In this document: positions 27,201-34,225 of the stretch, piece by piece
Layout of the letters: the number at the start of each line of letters is the position of its first letter
Numbering within the stretch: the stretch's first letter is position 1
NCBI GenBank assembly: GCA_947311245.1
Contig: CAMZKJ010000001.1
Span: 1-34,256 of the forward strand
Direction of reading: 5' to 3'
Source of the DNA: an uncultured Candidatus Altimarinota bacterium
Lineage (GTDB): Bacteria > Patescibacteriota > Gracilibacteria > CAIRYL01
Length of the DNA stretch: 34,256 bases
Program-made: the position numbers and the translations under genes
Notes under the pieces: model-generated
Seen by the model: only the letters and a program-made list of their open reading frames with translations
What the model was told of the DNA's origin: nothing
The model's database searches: none

Positions 27201-28130
27201 TAAATCTGGTGGAATTACCGCAAGAGTAGTAATAAGCATCCATTCTGGCTTAATTCCAGATTTTTTTAGTGATTCAAAAAATTGAATATTTCGAATAATC
27301 TTTAATTGTTTTTGCCCCGTTGCAGACGGTTGATTTTCTCGTAAGATAGCAAGTTCTTCTTCAACATCAATTTTTTCAAGAAGAATTTTTACCGCTTCTG
27401 CACCTGTTCCAGCAGTAAACATATGCCCAAATTTCATACTTAAATTCCTGTATTCAATTTCGGAAATAACTGATTTAACTTGTACCTTTTCCAACTCCTC
27501 TTCTGCTTGTCGCATTGCCTCTTGAAGATTTTCAAGTCGATCTGCGAAATCTGATTGTAATTTTTCTAAATCTGAATTATTTAAATTTCCATCTCGAATT
27601 TCCGCTTGAACTCTAACTTCTTCATTTTTAAATGTAGCTTGAATTTCTTTTTTTGCTTTTTTTGCCTGATTTGTTAATTCCAGTTTTACATTTTCTCTTT
27701 CAGATTCATCAACACTTGTAATGATGTATGATGCAAAATATAAGATTTGCTCAAGAGTTTTAACTGGCATATCTAATGCAATACCAATTCGTGATGGTGT
27801 AGAACGAACATACCATGTATGAGAAACAGGAACGCATAAATCTATATGCCCCATTCTTTCTCGACGAACGATAGATTTTGTAACTTCTACTCCACATTTT
27901 TCACATGTTATTCCTTTATACCGAATTCTTTTATATTTACCACAATAACATTCGTAATTTTTAGAAGGACCAAAAATTCGTTCACAAAATAAACCGTCAA
28001 GCTCTGGTCTTTGTGTTCGGTAATTAATCGTTTCTGGTTTTGTAATTTCTCCATGAGACCATTCATGAATCAATTCTGGCGAAGCAATTTTCAAAGAAAT
28101 TGACGCGAAATCATTATCAACTTGTTTCAT
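24276..28130 (-). CDS. rpoC: DNA-directed RNA polymerase subunit beta'
   Basis: 1284 residues. The largest polymerase subunit, forming the active-centre cleft. The N-terminal zinc ribbon is present (CYCGKYKRIRYKGITCEKC). Near residue 518 lies the universal Mg-binding motif NADFDGDQMAVH, and QSIGEPGTQLTMRTFHMGG, preceded by the second zinc site (CTVEKGVCQKCYGRD near 920), follows in the bridge/trigger-loop region. The start ATG at 28130 leaves 58 bases after the ssb-like gene. An acidic Glu-Glu-Val C-terminus ends the protein. Unlike most bacteria, the upstream neighbour is not rpoB but an SSB-like gene. Confidence 0.98.
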   Translation of the reverse strand: MKQVDNDFASISLKIASPELIHEWSHGEITKPETINYRTQRPELDGLFCERIFGPSKNYECYCGKYKRIRYKGITCEKCGVEVTKSIVRRERMGHIDLCVPVSHTWYVRSTPSRIGIALDMPVKTLEQILYFASYIITSVDESERENVKLELTNQAKKAKKEIQATFKNEEVRVQAEIRDGNLNNSDLEKLQSDFADRLENLQEAMRQAEEELEKVQVKSVISEIEYRNLSMKFGHMFTAGTGAEAVKILLEKIDVEEELAILRENQPSATGQKQLKIIRNIQFFESLKKSGIKPEWMLITTLAVIPPDLRPMVQLDGGRFAASDLNDLYRRIINRNNRLKRLLSIGAPEVICRNEKRMLQEAVDTLLNNSPRSGRVAFASDKRQLKSLSDMLKGKQGRFRQNLLGKRVDYSGRSVIVVGPQLKLHQCGIPKIMGLKLFKPFVIGALIQNEYTHNVKGAEKIIASNAGIVWDLLEEIISEKYVLLNRAPTLHRLGIQAFSPVLIEGRAIQIHPLVCAAYNADFDGDQMAVHLPLSEEAQKEAKELMLATTNILKLSAGNPIITPSQDMVLGSYYITTIHDGRKGEGNIYGSMEEAKYAYDTGLLDIQARVSIRLNGEIIENTSYGRAVFNAIIPDELGYRNEVFKNKAIDALFTEIFEKVSPERVVEFADNIKELGFKYSTKSGLSIGMNDMVVPEERHVILDKSTVLLEKVTDAYKKGLLSDDERYTHSIKIWADAKIEISASMVKEFKKDPENHIYYMIDSGARGNWGQITQMCGMKGLVANPGGRTIELPIKSNLKGGFSIVEYFIATHGGRKGKSDTALKTAEAGYLTRRLVDSVQDTIIREEDCGNDFPYEITRADAKALGVTFDQRLLGRHLVEDLADADGEVIGVRNQEIDRAMLKVINEKEINTVNIRAILDCTVEKGVCQKCYGRDLGDDKHVKIGTPVGIIAAQSIGEPGTQLTMRTFHMGGVADAGNDITQGLSRVEELFEARNPKTPAILSKINGKVRFERTNTSVTIYIEAQEKGQDVYPIFSVMKVLVSEGDVVKSGKILAKGTTIMRVNYPGTVEKVTEHEIIVKHDEKISDQYEFEGNENFLVEDGQMIKAGDPLISGHFNLRELLQQTNFATVQRYITREIQGIYASQGQTIHDKHMEVIVREMFSRIRVVDKGDYTDLVNGELTDYYKILKFIKNNPDKKAPVFERQLLGLTRSALTTDSWLSAASFQETIRVLVDASISGKKDTLHGLKENVIIGKLIPAGEIFRKKYEKAKALEKLENTTAEEV

Positions 28131-28188
28131 ACAACAATTTTTATTAAGAATATAAATTTTTTAAGATTGTTTTAACAGTGCTTTATTC

Positions 28189-28578
28189 CTATGAATAAAA
28201 ATCTTTTTTAGAGGCAGAAAAGAAAACTTTCTCTTCTTCTGTTGTTATACTTTTTTTTTCATCAGAAGAAAGGAGTATAATTTTTTGAGCAATAATTTCT
28301 GTTTTAAAAATTTTAATATTTTGTTTATTTATAAAATTTCGTGTTTTAATAACACCTTCAATATAAACAACATCAGATAATAAACAAGACTGTGCAAGGT
28401 CTGATAATTCATCCCAAGCAACAATATTATGAAACTCTGCAGATGAATATTTATCATCATTTTGGGTTTGAAGAGAAAAAACTGACAGTTTTCGTCCCGA
28501 CGTAATAGTTTTTAACTCTGGAGCTCTAGCAATTTTTCCTAGAAGTGTTACAGAATTAACAGTCTTGTAAATATTCAT
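28189..28578 (-). CDS. Single-stranded DNA-binding protein-like OB-fold protein between rpoB and rpoC
   Basis: 129 residues. The sequence follows the SSB/PriB OB-fold order: NSVTLLGKIARAPELKTI (strand 1), KLSVFSLQTQ (strand 2), then AEFHNIVAWDELSDLAQ (the well-known 'F-H-x-I-V-x-W' strand and helix) and DVVYIEGVIKTRNF, IKIFKTEIIAQKIILL. Bacterial SSB normally ends with an acidic tip such as DDDIPF; this protein ends FFSASKKDFYS and lacks it, so it may not recruit the usual SSB-interacting proteins. It lies 41 bases after rpoB and 58 before rpoC on the same strand, so it is very probably co-transcribed. A dedicated function with RNA polymerase or transcription-replication collisions is speculation; it may be a second SSB. 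Confidence 0.82.
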   Translation of the reverse strand: MNIYKTVNSVTLLGKIARAPELKTITSGRKLSVFSLQTQNDDKYSSAEFHNIVAWDELSDLAQSCLLSDVVYIEGVIKTRNFINKQNIKIFKTEIIAQKIILLSSDEKKSITTEEEKVFFSASKKDFYS

Positions 28579-28619
28579 AGTATTTAATTATGCAAAATTT
28601 TATATTGCTCATATTATAA

Positions 28620-31600
28620 TTACACCTCTCCTTCTTGCACTGGAGGAATTTCTCCATCAACTTCTGCATTTAATTCTGCATCTGTTTCATGAATATTTGT
28701 ATTTAATTCAGACATTTTATCCTCTTCTGGAATTGTTGATTCTTCATCTGTATATAAAGCGTCGATTGTTAAATCGATATCTTCATTTTGTTCATTTTCT
28801 AAATCAACCTCTAATCCAAGACCTCTTAACTCATGAAGAAGTACATTAAACGATTCTGGAATAGATGGTTTCCCAAGCGATAATCCTTTCACAATCGCTT
28901 CATACGCCTTCGAACGACCAACAACATCATCTGATTTAATTGTAAGCATTTCTTGTAGAATATGCGAAGCAGAATATGCTTCCAATGCCCAAACCTCCAT
29001 CTCTCCGAATCGTTGTCCTCCTTGTTGAGCTTTCCCCCCAAGAGGTTGTTGCGTAACAATAGAATATGGACCAACTGATCGCGCATGAAGTTTATCTTCA
29101 ACAAGATGATTCAATTTAATCATATATGTAATCCCCATTGTTGTTTTAAATTGGAATGGGTCACCAGTTTTCCCATCAAATAATTGAGTTTTACCGTCTT
29201 CTGGTAAATCTGCATCTTTCAAAAATTGTGTAATTTCTTGAGACGAAATACCATTTAAAACAGGAGTTGCGAATTTAACACCTAGTTTTTTCCCAACAAG
29301 ACCTAAATGTGTTTCCAAAATTTGTCCAATATTCATACGAGATGAAACCCCAAGTGGATTCAAAATAATATCTACATGAGTTCCATCTGCAAGAAATGGC
29401 ATATCCTCTCTCGCAACAATTTTTGAAATAACCCCTTTATTTCCATGTCGTCCTGCCATTTTATCCCCAACTTGAATTTTTCGAGTTTGAGCTACATATA
29501 CACGAATTTGTTTTAATACACCTTGATGCAAATCGTGTCCTTTTTCTTTTGTAAAAATTTGAATATCAATAACTTTTCCTCCTTCTCCTCCCGGAAGACG
29601 AAGAGAGGAATCTCGAACATCTTTTGCTTTTTCTCCAAATATTGACTGAAGAAGTTGCTCTTCTGGCGTTAATTCTACTTCTCCTTTTGGAGTAATTTTA
29701 CCAACAAGAATATCTCCATCATTTACCCAAGAACCAACTCTTATAATACCCTCATCATCTAAATTGGCAAGTTTTGCATCTCCTACATTTGGAATATCTC
29801 GTGTTACTTGTTCATTTCCAAGTTTTGTTTCTCGAATATCCATTGCAAAGCTTTCAATATGAATTGAATCATACAACCCTTTTTGTGCAACTCTATCAGA
29901 AATAATAATCGCATCTTCATAGTTATACCCCTCCCATGGCATATATGCCACAACAAGATTTTGACCAAGAGCCAATTCACCATTTTCTGTAGATGCTCCA
30001 TTTACAAGAGTTTGACCTTTTACAACCTTTTCGCCTTTTGAAACCGCTGGTCGAAAATGAAAACATGTTGTTTGATTTGATCGAACATAATTTGGAAGTT
30101 CATATGTTCTTCGTTTTCCTGAATCATATTGAATAGTAAGTTCTCGTGCATCAACATCTGTAATTTCTCCCGACTCATCTGCAACAATTGCTGTACCAGC
30201 AGCTCGTGCAACTTCCCCTTCTAAACCAGTTCCCACCGTTGGAGAATGAGGACTTACCAATGGAACTGCTTGTCTTTGCATGTTCGACCCCATTGAAGCT
30301 CGAGTATTATCATCATTTTCCAAAAAAGGAATAAGAGCTGTTGTTTCTGAAACAATCTGTTTTGAAGAAATATCAAAATGTGTAACCGATTCCGCAGGAA
30401 CAAGAGAAGCTTCCCCTTTAATTCGAGCCGGAATCATAGCCCCCATAATATTCCCATTATCATCTACATTTCCAGCAAGTTGACCAACTATGATTGACTC
30501 TTCTTCTGCAGCATCTAAATAATGAATATCTCCATCTACAAAAGATTTTAATTGAACAGTACTCTGAGATGATTGTGCGATATCTTTAGCAATTTTTTCA
30601 GAAATAATATCCCCAATTTTTGCACCAGCAATATCCTCATTTAAAATCCTTCCAACTAAATCTCCAGAAACTGGAAGTTCGTTTTTAGCAATTTGAAGTG
30701 GAGTTGTAATAAATCCATATTGATTAACTTTTGCATATGAAGCGAAATGCAATACCAATCCAATATTTGGCCCCTCTGGAGTAGCAATAGGACAGATTCG
30801 TCCATAATGCGACGAATGCACATCTCGAACATCAAACCCTGCTCGCTCTCGAGAAAGCCCACCAGGTCCCATAGTAGAGATACGCCGTTTATGCGCAAGC
30901 TCTGCCAATGGATTAATTTGATCCATAAATTGAGACAACTGAGAACTCGCAAAAAATTCTCGCATTGCTGCTGTAATTGGTCGAGAGTTTACAATTTGAA
31001 CTGCCGTAATTGCCTCTAGATCGACAACTGTCATTCGATCTTTTGCGATTCTATCAACTCGCATTAACCCAACTCGAAACTTATTCATTACTAACTCTCC
31101 AACACTTCGAATTCGTCGATTTTGAAGATGATCAATATCGTCTACTTGTCCTCCAGTTTTTGCAGTTAACTGAATTAATTCCTTCATAATTGGAAGAAAA
31201 TCAGAAATTTGAAAAACTCTATTTTCTCGAGTGTCAGGTTTATCAAGATTAAACCTTTTATTTAATTTATATCGAGCGATAGGACCTAAATCATATTTAC
31301 GAAAGTCAAAAAACATTGAATCTACAAGGGATTTTGCATTTTCAGCAGTTGCCATATCCCCTGGTCGAATTTTTCTATAAATTGATTGATACGCTTCTGC
31401 AACTGTTTTTGCAGAATCTTTTTCAAGAGTTTTCAATAAAATATCTCTATCTGCTTCATGCATATCCCCAAATGCCTCTACAATATCAGCATCTGTTTCG
31501 TACCCAAAAATACGCATCAATTGAGTTGCAGGAAATTTTCGCTTTCGGTCTATCTTTGCATACAATAAACCTTTTTTATCCGACTCAATTTCAAGCCATA

Positions 31601-32120
31601 CCCCTCTCCGAGGAATAATTTTTGTAGCAAATGCACCCGGAACCCCTTGAAGTCTTGAGAAAAATGCACCTGGAGATCTAACAATTTGATTTACAACGAC
31701 TCTCTCAATACCATTAATAATAAAAGTACCTTTTTCTGTCATCAATGGCATAACACCAAGAAATACCTCTTGTTGTTTAATCTCACCGGTTTCTTTATTC
31801 ACAAGTTTAACCTCCACTTTTAGGTTTGCTTCATACGAAAGATTATCTCGCTTTGCAGTCTCTGGATCAATCTTAGCTTCTTCTAAAGAATGTTTCAAAA
31901 AGTGAACTTCTACCTTCTTTCCAGAAAAATCTTGCAACGGAGAAATTTCTTGAAGCATTTCATGAATTCCATTTTTTAGAAAATCATCATATGAATCAAG
32001 CTGTACCTGAATTAAATTCGGTAAATATTCTGCGTCTTCACTTTCAGAAAAAAAGTATCGTCCATTCACAACCTTTGTAGGTTTTTGAGTAAACAAATCT
32101 TTTTGTAATGCGTTCGGCAT
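28620..32120 (-). CDS. rpoB: DNA-directed RNA polymerase subunit beta
   Basis: 1166 residues, the second-largest polymerase subunit. The start (MPNALQKDLF, then FFSESEDAEYLPNLIQVQLDSYDDFLKNG) is typical. Recognisable blocks include the rifampicin region (SSQLSQFMDQINPLAELAHKRR, then GGLSRERAGFDVRDVHSSHYGR) and the C-terminal GGKAQQGGQRFGEMEVWALEAYSASHILQEML. The protein ends in a long acidic tail of about 60 residues with many Glu/Asp. The predicted promoter lies about 110 bases upstream. SSB-like and rpoC genes follow on the same strand. Confidence 0.98.
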   Translation of the reverse strand: MPNALQKDLFTQKPTKVVNGRYFFSESEDAEYLPNLIQVQLDSYDDFLKNGIHEMLQEISPLQDFSGKKVEVHFLKHSLEEAKIDPETAKRDNLSYEANLKVEVKLVNKETGEIKQQEVFLGVMPLMTEKGTFIINGIERVVVNQIVRSPGAFFSRLQGVPGAFATKIIPRRGVWLEIESDKKGLLYAKIDRKRKFPATQLMRIFGYETDADIVEAFGDMHEADRDILLKTLEKDSAKTVAEAYQSIYRKIRPGDMATAENAKSLVDSMFFDFRKYDLGPIARYKLNKRFNLDKPDTRENRVFQISDFLPIMKELIQLTAKTGGQVDDIDHLQNRRIRSVGELVMNKFRVGLMRVDRIAKDRMTVVDLEAITAVQIVNSRPITAAMREFFASSQLSQFMDQINPLAELAHKRRISTMGPGGLSRERAGFDVRDVHSSHYGRICPIATPEGPNIGLVLHFASYAKVNQYGFITTPLQIAKNELPVSGDLVGRILNEDIAGAKIGDIISEKIAKDIAQSSQSTVQLKSFVDGDIHYLDAAEEESIIVGQLAGNVDDNGNIMGAMIPARIKGEASLVPAESVTHFDISSKQIVSETTALIPFLENDDNTRASMGSNMQRQAVPLVSPHSPTVGTGLEGEVARAAGTAIVADESGEITDVDARELTIQYDSGKRRTYELPNYVRSNQTTCFHFRPAVSKGEKVVKGQTLVNGASTENGELALGQNLVVAYMPWEGYNYEDAIIISDRVAQKGLYDSIHIESFAMDIRETKLGNEQVTRDIPNVGDAKLANLDDEGIIRVGSWVNDGDILVGKITPKGEVELTPEEQLLQSIFGEKAKDVRDSSLRLPGGEGGKVIDIQIFTKEKGHDLHQGVLKQIRVYVAQTRKIQVGDKMAGRHGNKGVISKIVAREDMPFLADGTHVDIILNPLGVSSRMNIGQILETHLGLVGKKLGVKFATPVLNGISSQEITQFLKDADLPEDGKTQLFDGKTGDPFQFKTTMGITYMIKLNHLVEDKLHARSVGPYSIVTQQPLGGKAQQGGQRFGEMEVWALEAYSASHILQEMLTIKSDDVVGRSKAYEAIVKGLSLGKPSIPESFNVLLHELRGLGLEVDLENEQNEDIDLTIDALYTDEESTIPEEDKMSELNTNIHETDAELNAEVDGEIPPVQEGEV

Positions 32121-32230
32121 ACTGTAAAAATTTATAAAAAAATAATAAAAACAAGAAAAACACTATAAAAATGCCTTCTTTTTCTTCAGTACTCAATCAA
32201 AACAAAAAAGAATGGATATAATGTGAATTT

Positions 32231-32258
32231 ATTATACTTTTTTTTCTCATAAAAACAA
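32231..32258 (-). promoter_or_regulatory. Promoter of rpoB-ssb-rpoC
   Basis: Minus-strand -35 TTGTTT (32258-32253) and perfect -10 TATAAT (32236-32231) with 16-base spacing. Transcription would begin near 32224, giving a leader of about 100 bases before the rpoB ATG. No ribosomal-protein (L10/L12) genes precede rpoB here. I see no obvious attenuator in the leader. Confidence 0.55.
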
Positions 32259-32288
32259 GAAGAATATATAGCTTATAAACTATCTAGA

Positions 32289-32966
32289 TTATTTTACAAT
32301 CCAAAACACACAAGAATATACTTTTTTCTCATTATGAATAAAATCTACGAAATCTATATTTTTTAAATTTTGCAAAGATTTAGATATTTTTTCATGCAAA
32401 AATAGTAAATCTGACTTCAATTTCCAATGTTCCAACCCTTTAGAATCTACCAAAATAACAAAAAACCGATTTCTCCAATGTTTTCGTTGTTGCTGACTTT
32501 GATTTTCATATAACCATTTAATAATTTCACCATCAAAAATATGAAGATCTTTTATAGTATTTTTTTTCAAGAAATCCAATATTTTGCTTTCAAAACACTT
32601 CGGCAAAACCGTTGTTTTATGATCAAAATCAAAAAACACCCCCAAATCTTCATCATAAATACGAAAATCTGCATACCTATTTTTTACATTTTTTTCTGCA
32701 ATAATATTCTTATGCTGAACAAAAATAGACTCCACCGCCTTCGCAGACCAGAAATTATACCATCTATTTATAATATAATCTGATAAATCTTCATACCCAC
32801 CCCTTTTTATAATCTTTTGAATATGCCAAAAAAAAGGAGTTGTATAAATAAAATCACTCCTTTCATCATCATAATTATTCTGTTTTTTCCCCTTCCATGT
32901 ATATGGAATAACAATACGCTTTTTCAACTCTATCTCAAGATCTTTAAAAGATATATTGCAATTCAT
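32289..32966 (-). CDS. Candidate PD-(D/E)XK-type nuclease, unknown protein
   Basis: 225 residues from the ATG at 32966 (an in-frame TTG at 32987 exists but would overlap the PhnA-domain gene). The sequence has the spacing of a restriction-endonuclease-like core: E79 in AVESIF, then ADFRIY with D100 on the first strand, and FDFDHKTTV with D115-x-K117 on the next strand (about 15 residues later). The rest is helical, Trp/Tyr-rich and basic. No family name is recognised. Codon use is unlike the window norm: no CGA arginine and no GGA glycine codons are seen, while GGG/GGT and AGG/CGT occur, suggesting transfer from another source. Its partner gene upstream is the PhnA-domain protein with 4 bases between stop and start. 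I cannot tell whether it is a restriction enzyme, a DNA repair nuclease or something else. Confidence 0.5.
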   Translation of the reverse strand: MNCNISFKDLEIELKKRIVIPYTWKGKKQNNYDDERSDFIYTTPFFWHIQKIIKRGGYEDLSDYIINRWYNFWSAKAVESIFVQHKNIIAEKNVKNRYADFRIYDEDLGVFFDFDHKTTVLPKCFESKILDFLKKNTIKDLHIFDGEIIKWLYENQSQQQRKHWRNRFFVILVDSKGLEHWKLKSDLLFLHEKISKSLQNLKNIDFVDFIHNEKKVYSCVFWIVK

Positions 32967-32970
32967 ATTT

Positions 32971-33279
32971 TTATACTTTTTTAACAAAACATGTTTTTAT
33001 ATACACCCCTTTTTTTCCTATTTTACATTCAACTAATTCAGGATCATCACCAACTCTAATCTTTTTCAACTTATCCCCTCTTTTCATAGAAATAGCCACA
33101 CCTTTAACATCTAAATCTCTCGTTAAAATAACAGTATCACCAGTCTCCAAAATAACACCATTTGAATCCTTAGTAACTACAGTTTCATCTTCAGAATTTA
33201 ATGATTTATTTACAAATTCTCCTAATTCTTCATCCCATTCCATAATCTCCCAATCCTCCCCATCATAATAATTCGACAT
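32971..33279 (-). CDS. PhnA/YjdM C-terminal-domain protein
   Basis: 102 residues from the ATG at 33279 (a TTG seven codons upstream is less likely). The C-terminal ~65 residues match the PhnA/YjdM domain: VVTKDSNGVILETGDTVILTRDLDVKG, then MKRGDKLKKIRVGD and VECKIGKKGVYIKTCFVKK. The N-terminal zinc ribbon of full-length YjdM is missing, replaced by an acidic lead-in (MSNYYDGEDWEIMEWDEEL). YjdM was named for alkylphosphonate use but its biochemical role is unclear. Only 2 of 9 glycines are GGA and all 3 arginines are AGA, unlike surrounding genes. It is cotranscribed with the nuclease-like gene. Confidence 0.8.
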   Translation of the reverse strand: MSNYYDGEDWEIMEWDEELGEFVNKSLNSEDETVVTKDSNGVILETGDTVILTRDLDVKGVAISMKRGDKLKKIRVGDDPELVECKIGKKGVYIKTCFVKKV

Positions 33280-33285
33280 AACTAC

Positions 33286-33313
33286 AATATAAAATAACAA
33301 TATACATACTCAA
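33286..33313 (-). promoter_or_regulatory. Promoter of the PhnA-domain / nuclease-like pair, possibly leaderless
   Basis: Minus strand: -35 TTGAGT (33313-33308), 16-base spacer, -10 TATATT (33291-33286). Only 6 bases separate the -10 from the ATG at 33279, so a normal transcription start would fall on or next to the start codon. Confidence 0.4.
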
Positions 33314-33382
33314 TATATATATTAAATACAAAAAAAACAAACAGAAACTATTTGCTTTATATATATTCCATAAGACTAATGA

Positions 33383-33406
33383 AGAAAAAAAGAGGGCGAC
33401 CCCCTC
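33383..33406 (-). terminator. Intrinsic terminator of the rpmH-rnpA transcript
   Basis: Read on the minus strand, GAGGG (33406-33402) pairs with CCCTC (33396-33392) around a short G/C-rich loop and is followed by a run of seven T. It separates rpmH-rnpA from the PhnA-domain/nuclease-like pair. Confidence 0.75.
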
Positions 33407-33535
33407 ATAATCACAACCCGATACTTTAAGCAACCGAACTACAATCGCTATAAATACAAAAAATATTTTCCACACAATACAGCGTTTTCAAACAAAGCGA
33501 CTCACCACAAGTAAAGATTCTCAATCTAACAACTT
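33407..33535 (-). other. Untranslated stretch between rnpA and its terminator
   Basis: About 130 bases after the rnpA stop and before the terminator hairpin. G/C content is higher than other gaps here. An open frame crosses it on the minus strand but shows no protein family and runs through the terminator, so I do not call a gene. It could be an mRNA tail or a small RNA. I did not find an SRP RNA or 6S RNA signature by eye. Confidence 0.4.
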
Positions 33536-33952
33536 TCAACCCTTTAATAACTTACCTCTTTTTTTAAAATTACGATCCCTCATTTTCTTCATAACGCTTA
33601 TCACCTCTTCTTCCAACTCCAAATATTCATACTTTATAGACAAAACCTCCGCGGTTGGAAAAATAGCTATTAAAAATTTTTTTCTACCTTCAACACCACC
33701 ACATCCCTCACCCCTATCAAAGACATCTTCTATACACTTTTCAAAACAATAAGAAATCCTTCTTCGTATTTTATTTCTTTCAACTGCTTTTTTTGCAACT
33801 TTTTTTGCAGTAATAATCGCAACCCTTGTATCACCAAACCTCGCTGGCAAAAATTTTACACGGAAAAAAGGAGACTTCAGCGAAGCCCCCTTTCTCGATA
33901 CAAGAGATATCATAGACGATTTATTTAGCCGAAAACTTTTTTTAAAAGCCAT
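33536..33952 (-). CDS. rnpA: Ribonuclease P protein component
   Basis: 138 residues from the ATG at 33952 (a GTG three codons upstream, 33961, is an alternative). The protein subunit of RNase P, which helps the RNA cut the 5' leader from pre-tRNAs. The RNR box is clear (KKVAKKAVERNKIRRRISYCFEK), preceded by FLPARFGDTRVAIITAK with the beta-sheet core. An unusual Gly/Cys/Lys insertion (DRGEGCGGVEGRKK near 90) separates the helix from the last strand. It is the only gene of the window that ends in TGA. It follows rpmH by 25 bases, the standard rpmH-rnpA order, but yidD/yidC do not follow. Confidence 0.93.
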   Translation of the reverse strand: MAFKKSFRLNKSSMISLVSRKGASLKSPFFRVKFLPARFGDTRVAIITAKKVAKKAVERNKIRRRISYCFEKCIEDVFDRGEGCGGVEGRKKFLIAIFPTAEVLSIKYEYLELEEEVISVMKKMRDRNFKKRGKLLKG

Positions 33953-33977
33953 AATTTCCACTAAAGTTACAAATCAA

Positions 33978-34106
33978 TTATGCAGATAATCTCCATCGCC
34001 CTTTAGATCGTCGTGCCTTAATAACAGCTCTCCCTCCAGGAGTTCTCATTCTTTTAAGAAATCCATGTCTTCTTTTTCGTCGTCGTTTATTTCCTTTTGA
34101 AAGCAT
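33978..34106 (-). CDS. rpmH: 50S ribosomal protein L34
   Basis: A 42-residue basic protein encoded from the ATG at 34106 to the TAA at 33978. After a short MLSKGN lead it reads [21 protein letters not shown] then [15 protein letters not shown], the L34 pattern: HGF, K-R-M-R-T-x-G-G-R and the K-G-R-x-R-L-S-x C-terminus are all present. It lies in the large ribosomal subunit. The rpmH-rnpA pair normally lies near oriC/dnaA, but dnaA is not in this window; tRNA genes lie upstream instead. Confidence 0.97.
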   Translation of the reverse strand: MLSKGNKRRRKRRHGFLKRMRTPGGRAVIKARRSKGRWRLSA

Positions 34107-34140
34107 CTCTAAGTATTTAAAAGTTTTGTTAGTATTTTAA

Positions 34141-34217
34141 TGGTGGACCTGAGAAGAGTTGAACTTCTGACCTCACGATTATCAGTCGTGCGCTCTAACC
34201 AACTGAGCTACAGGTCC
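34141..34217 (-). tRNA. tRNA-Ile (anticodon GAT)
   Basis: A full cloverleaf on the minus strand. Acceptor stem GGACCTG pairs with CAGGTCC, discriminator A and an encoded CCA end. The D arm has AGCTCAGTTGGTTAGAGC, the anticodon stem CACGA/TCGTG surrounds the loop CTGATAA giving anticodon GAT, and the T arm has GTTCAACTC. It reads AUC/AUU isoleucine codons. It lies 34 bases upstream of rpmH. Confidence 0.97.
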
Positions 34218-34225
34218 ATATGCAT

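Noticed and set aside
33263-33475. A 70-residue hydrophobic ORF downstream of rnpA, considered as yidD or yidC.
   Set aside because: It has no YidD Cys/Pro/Arg signature and no YidC features, begins in an untranslated region and runs across the terminator hairpin.
33263-33961. Reading rnpA through TGA codons as in genetic code 25, since the frame continues past 33538 through three more TGAs with no TAA/TAG until the PhnA-domain gene.
   Set aside because: None of the long conserved genes (rpoB, rpoC, hisS, recG, rny) contains an in-frame TGA, the readthrough peptide resembles no family, and a terminator hairpin with a T-run lies inside it (33383-33406).
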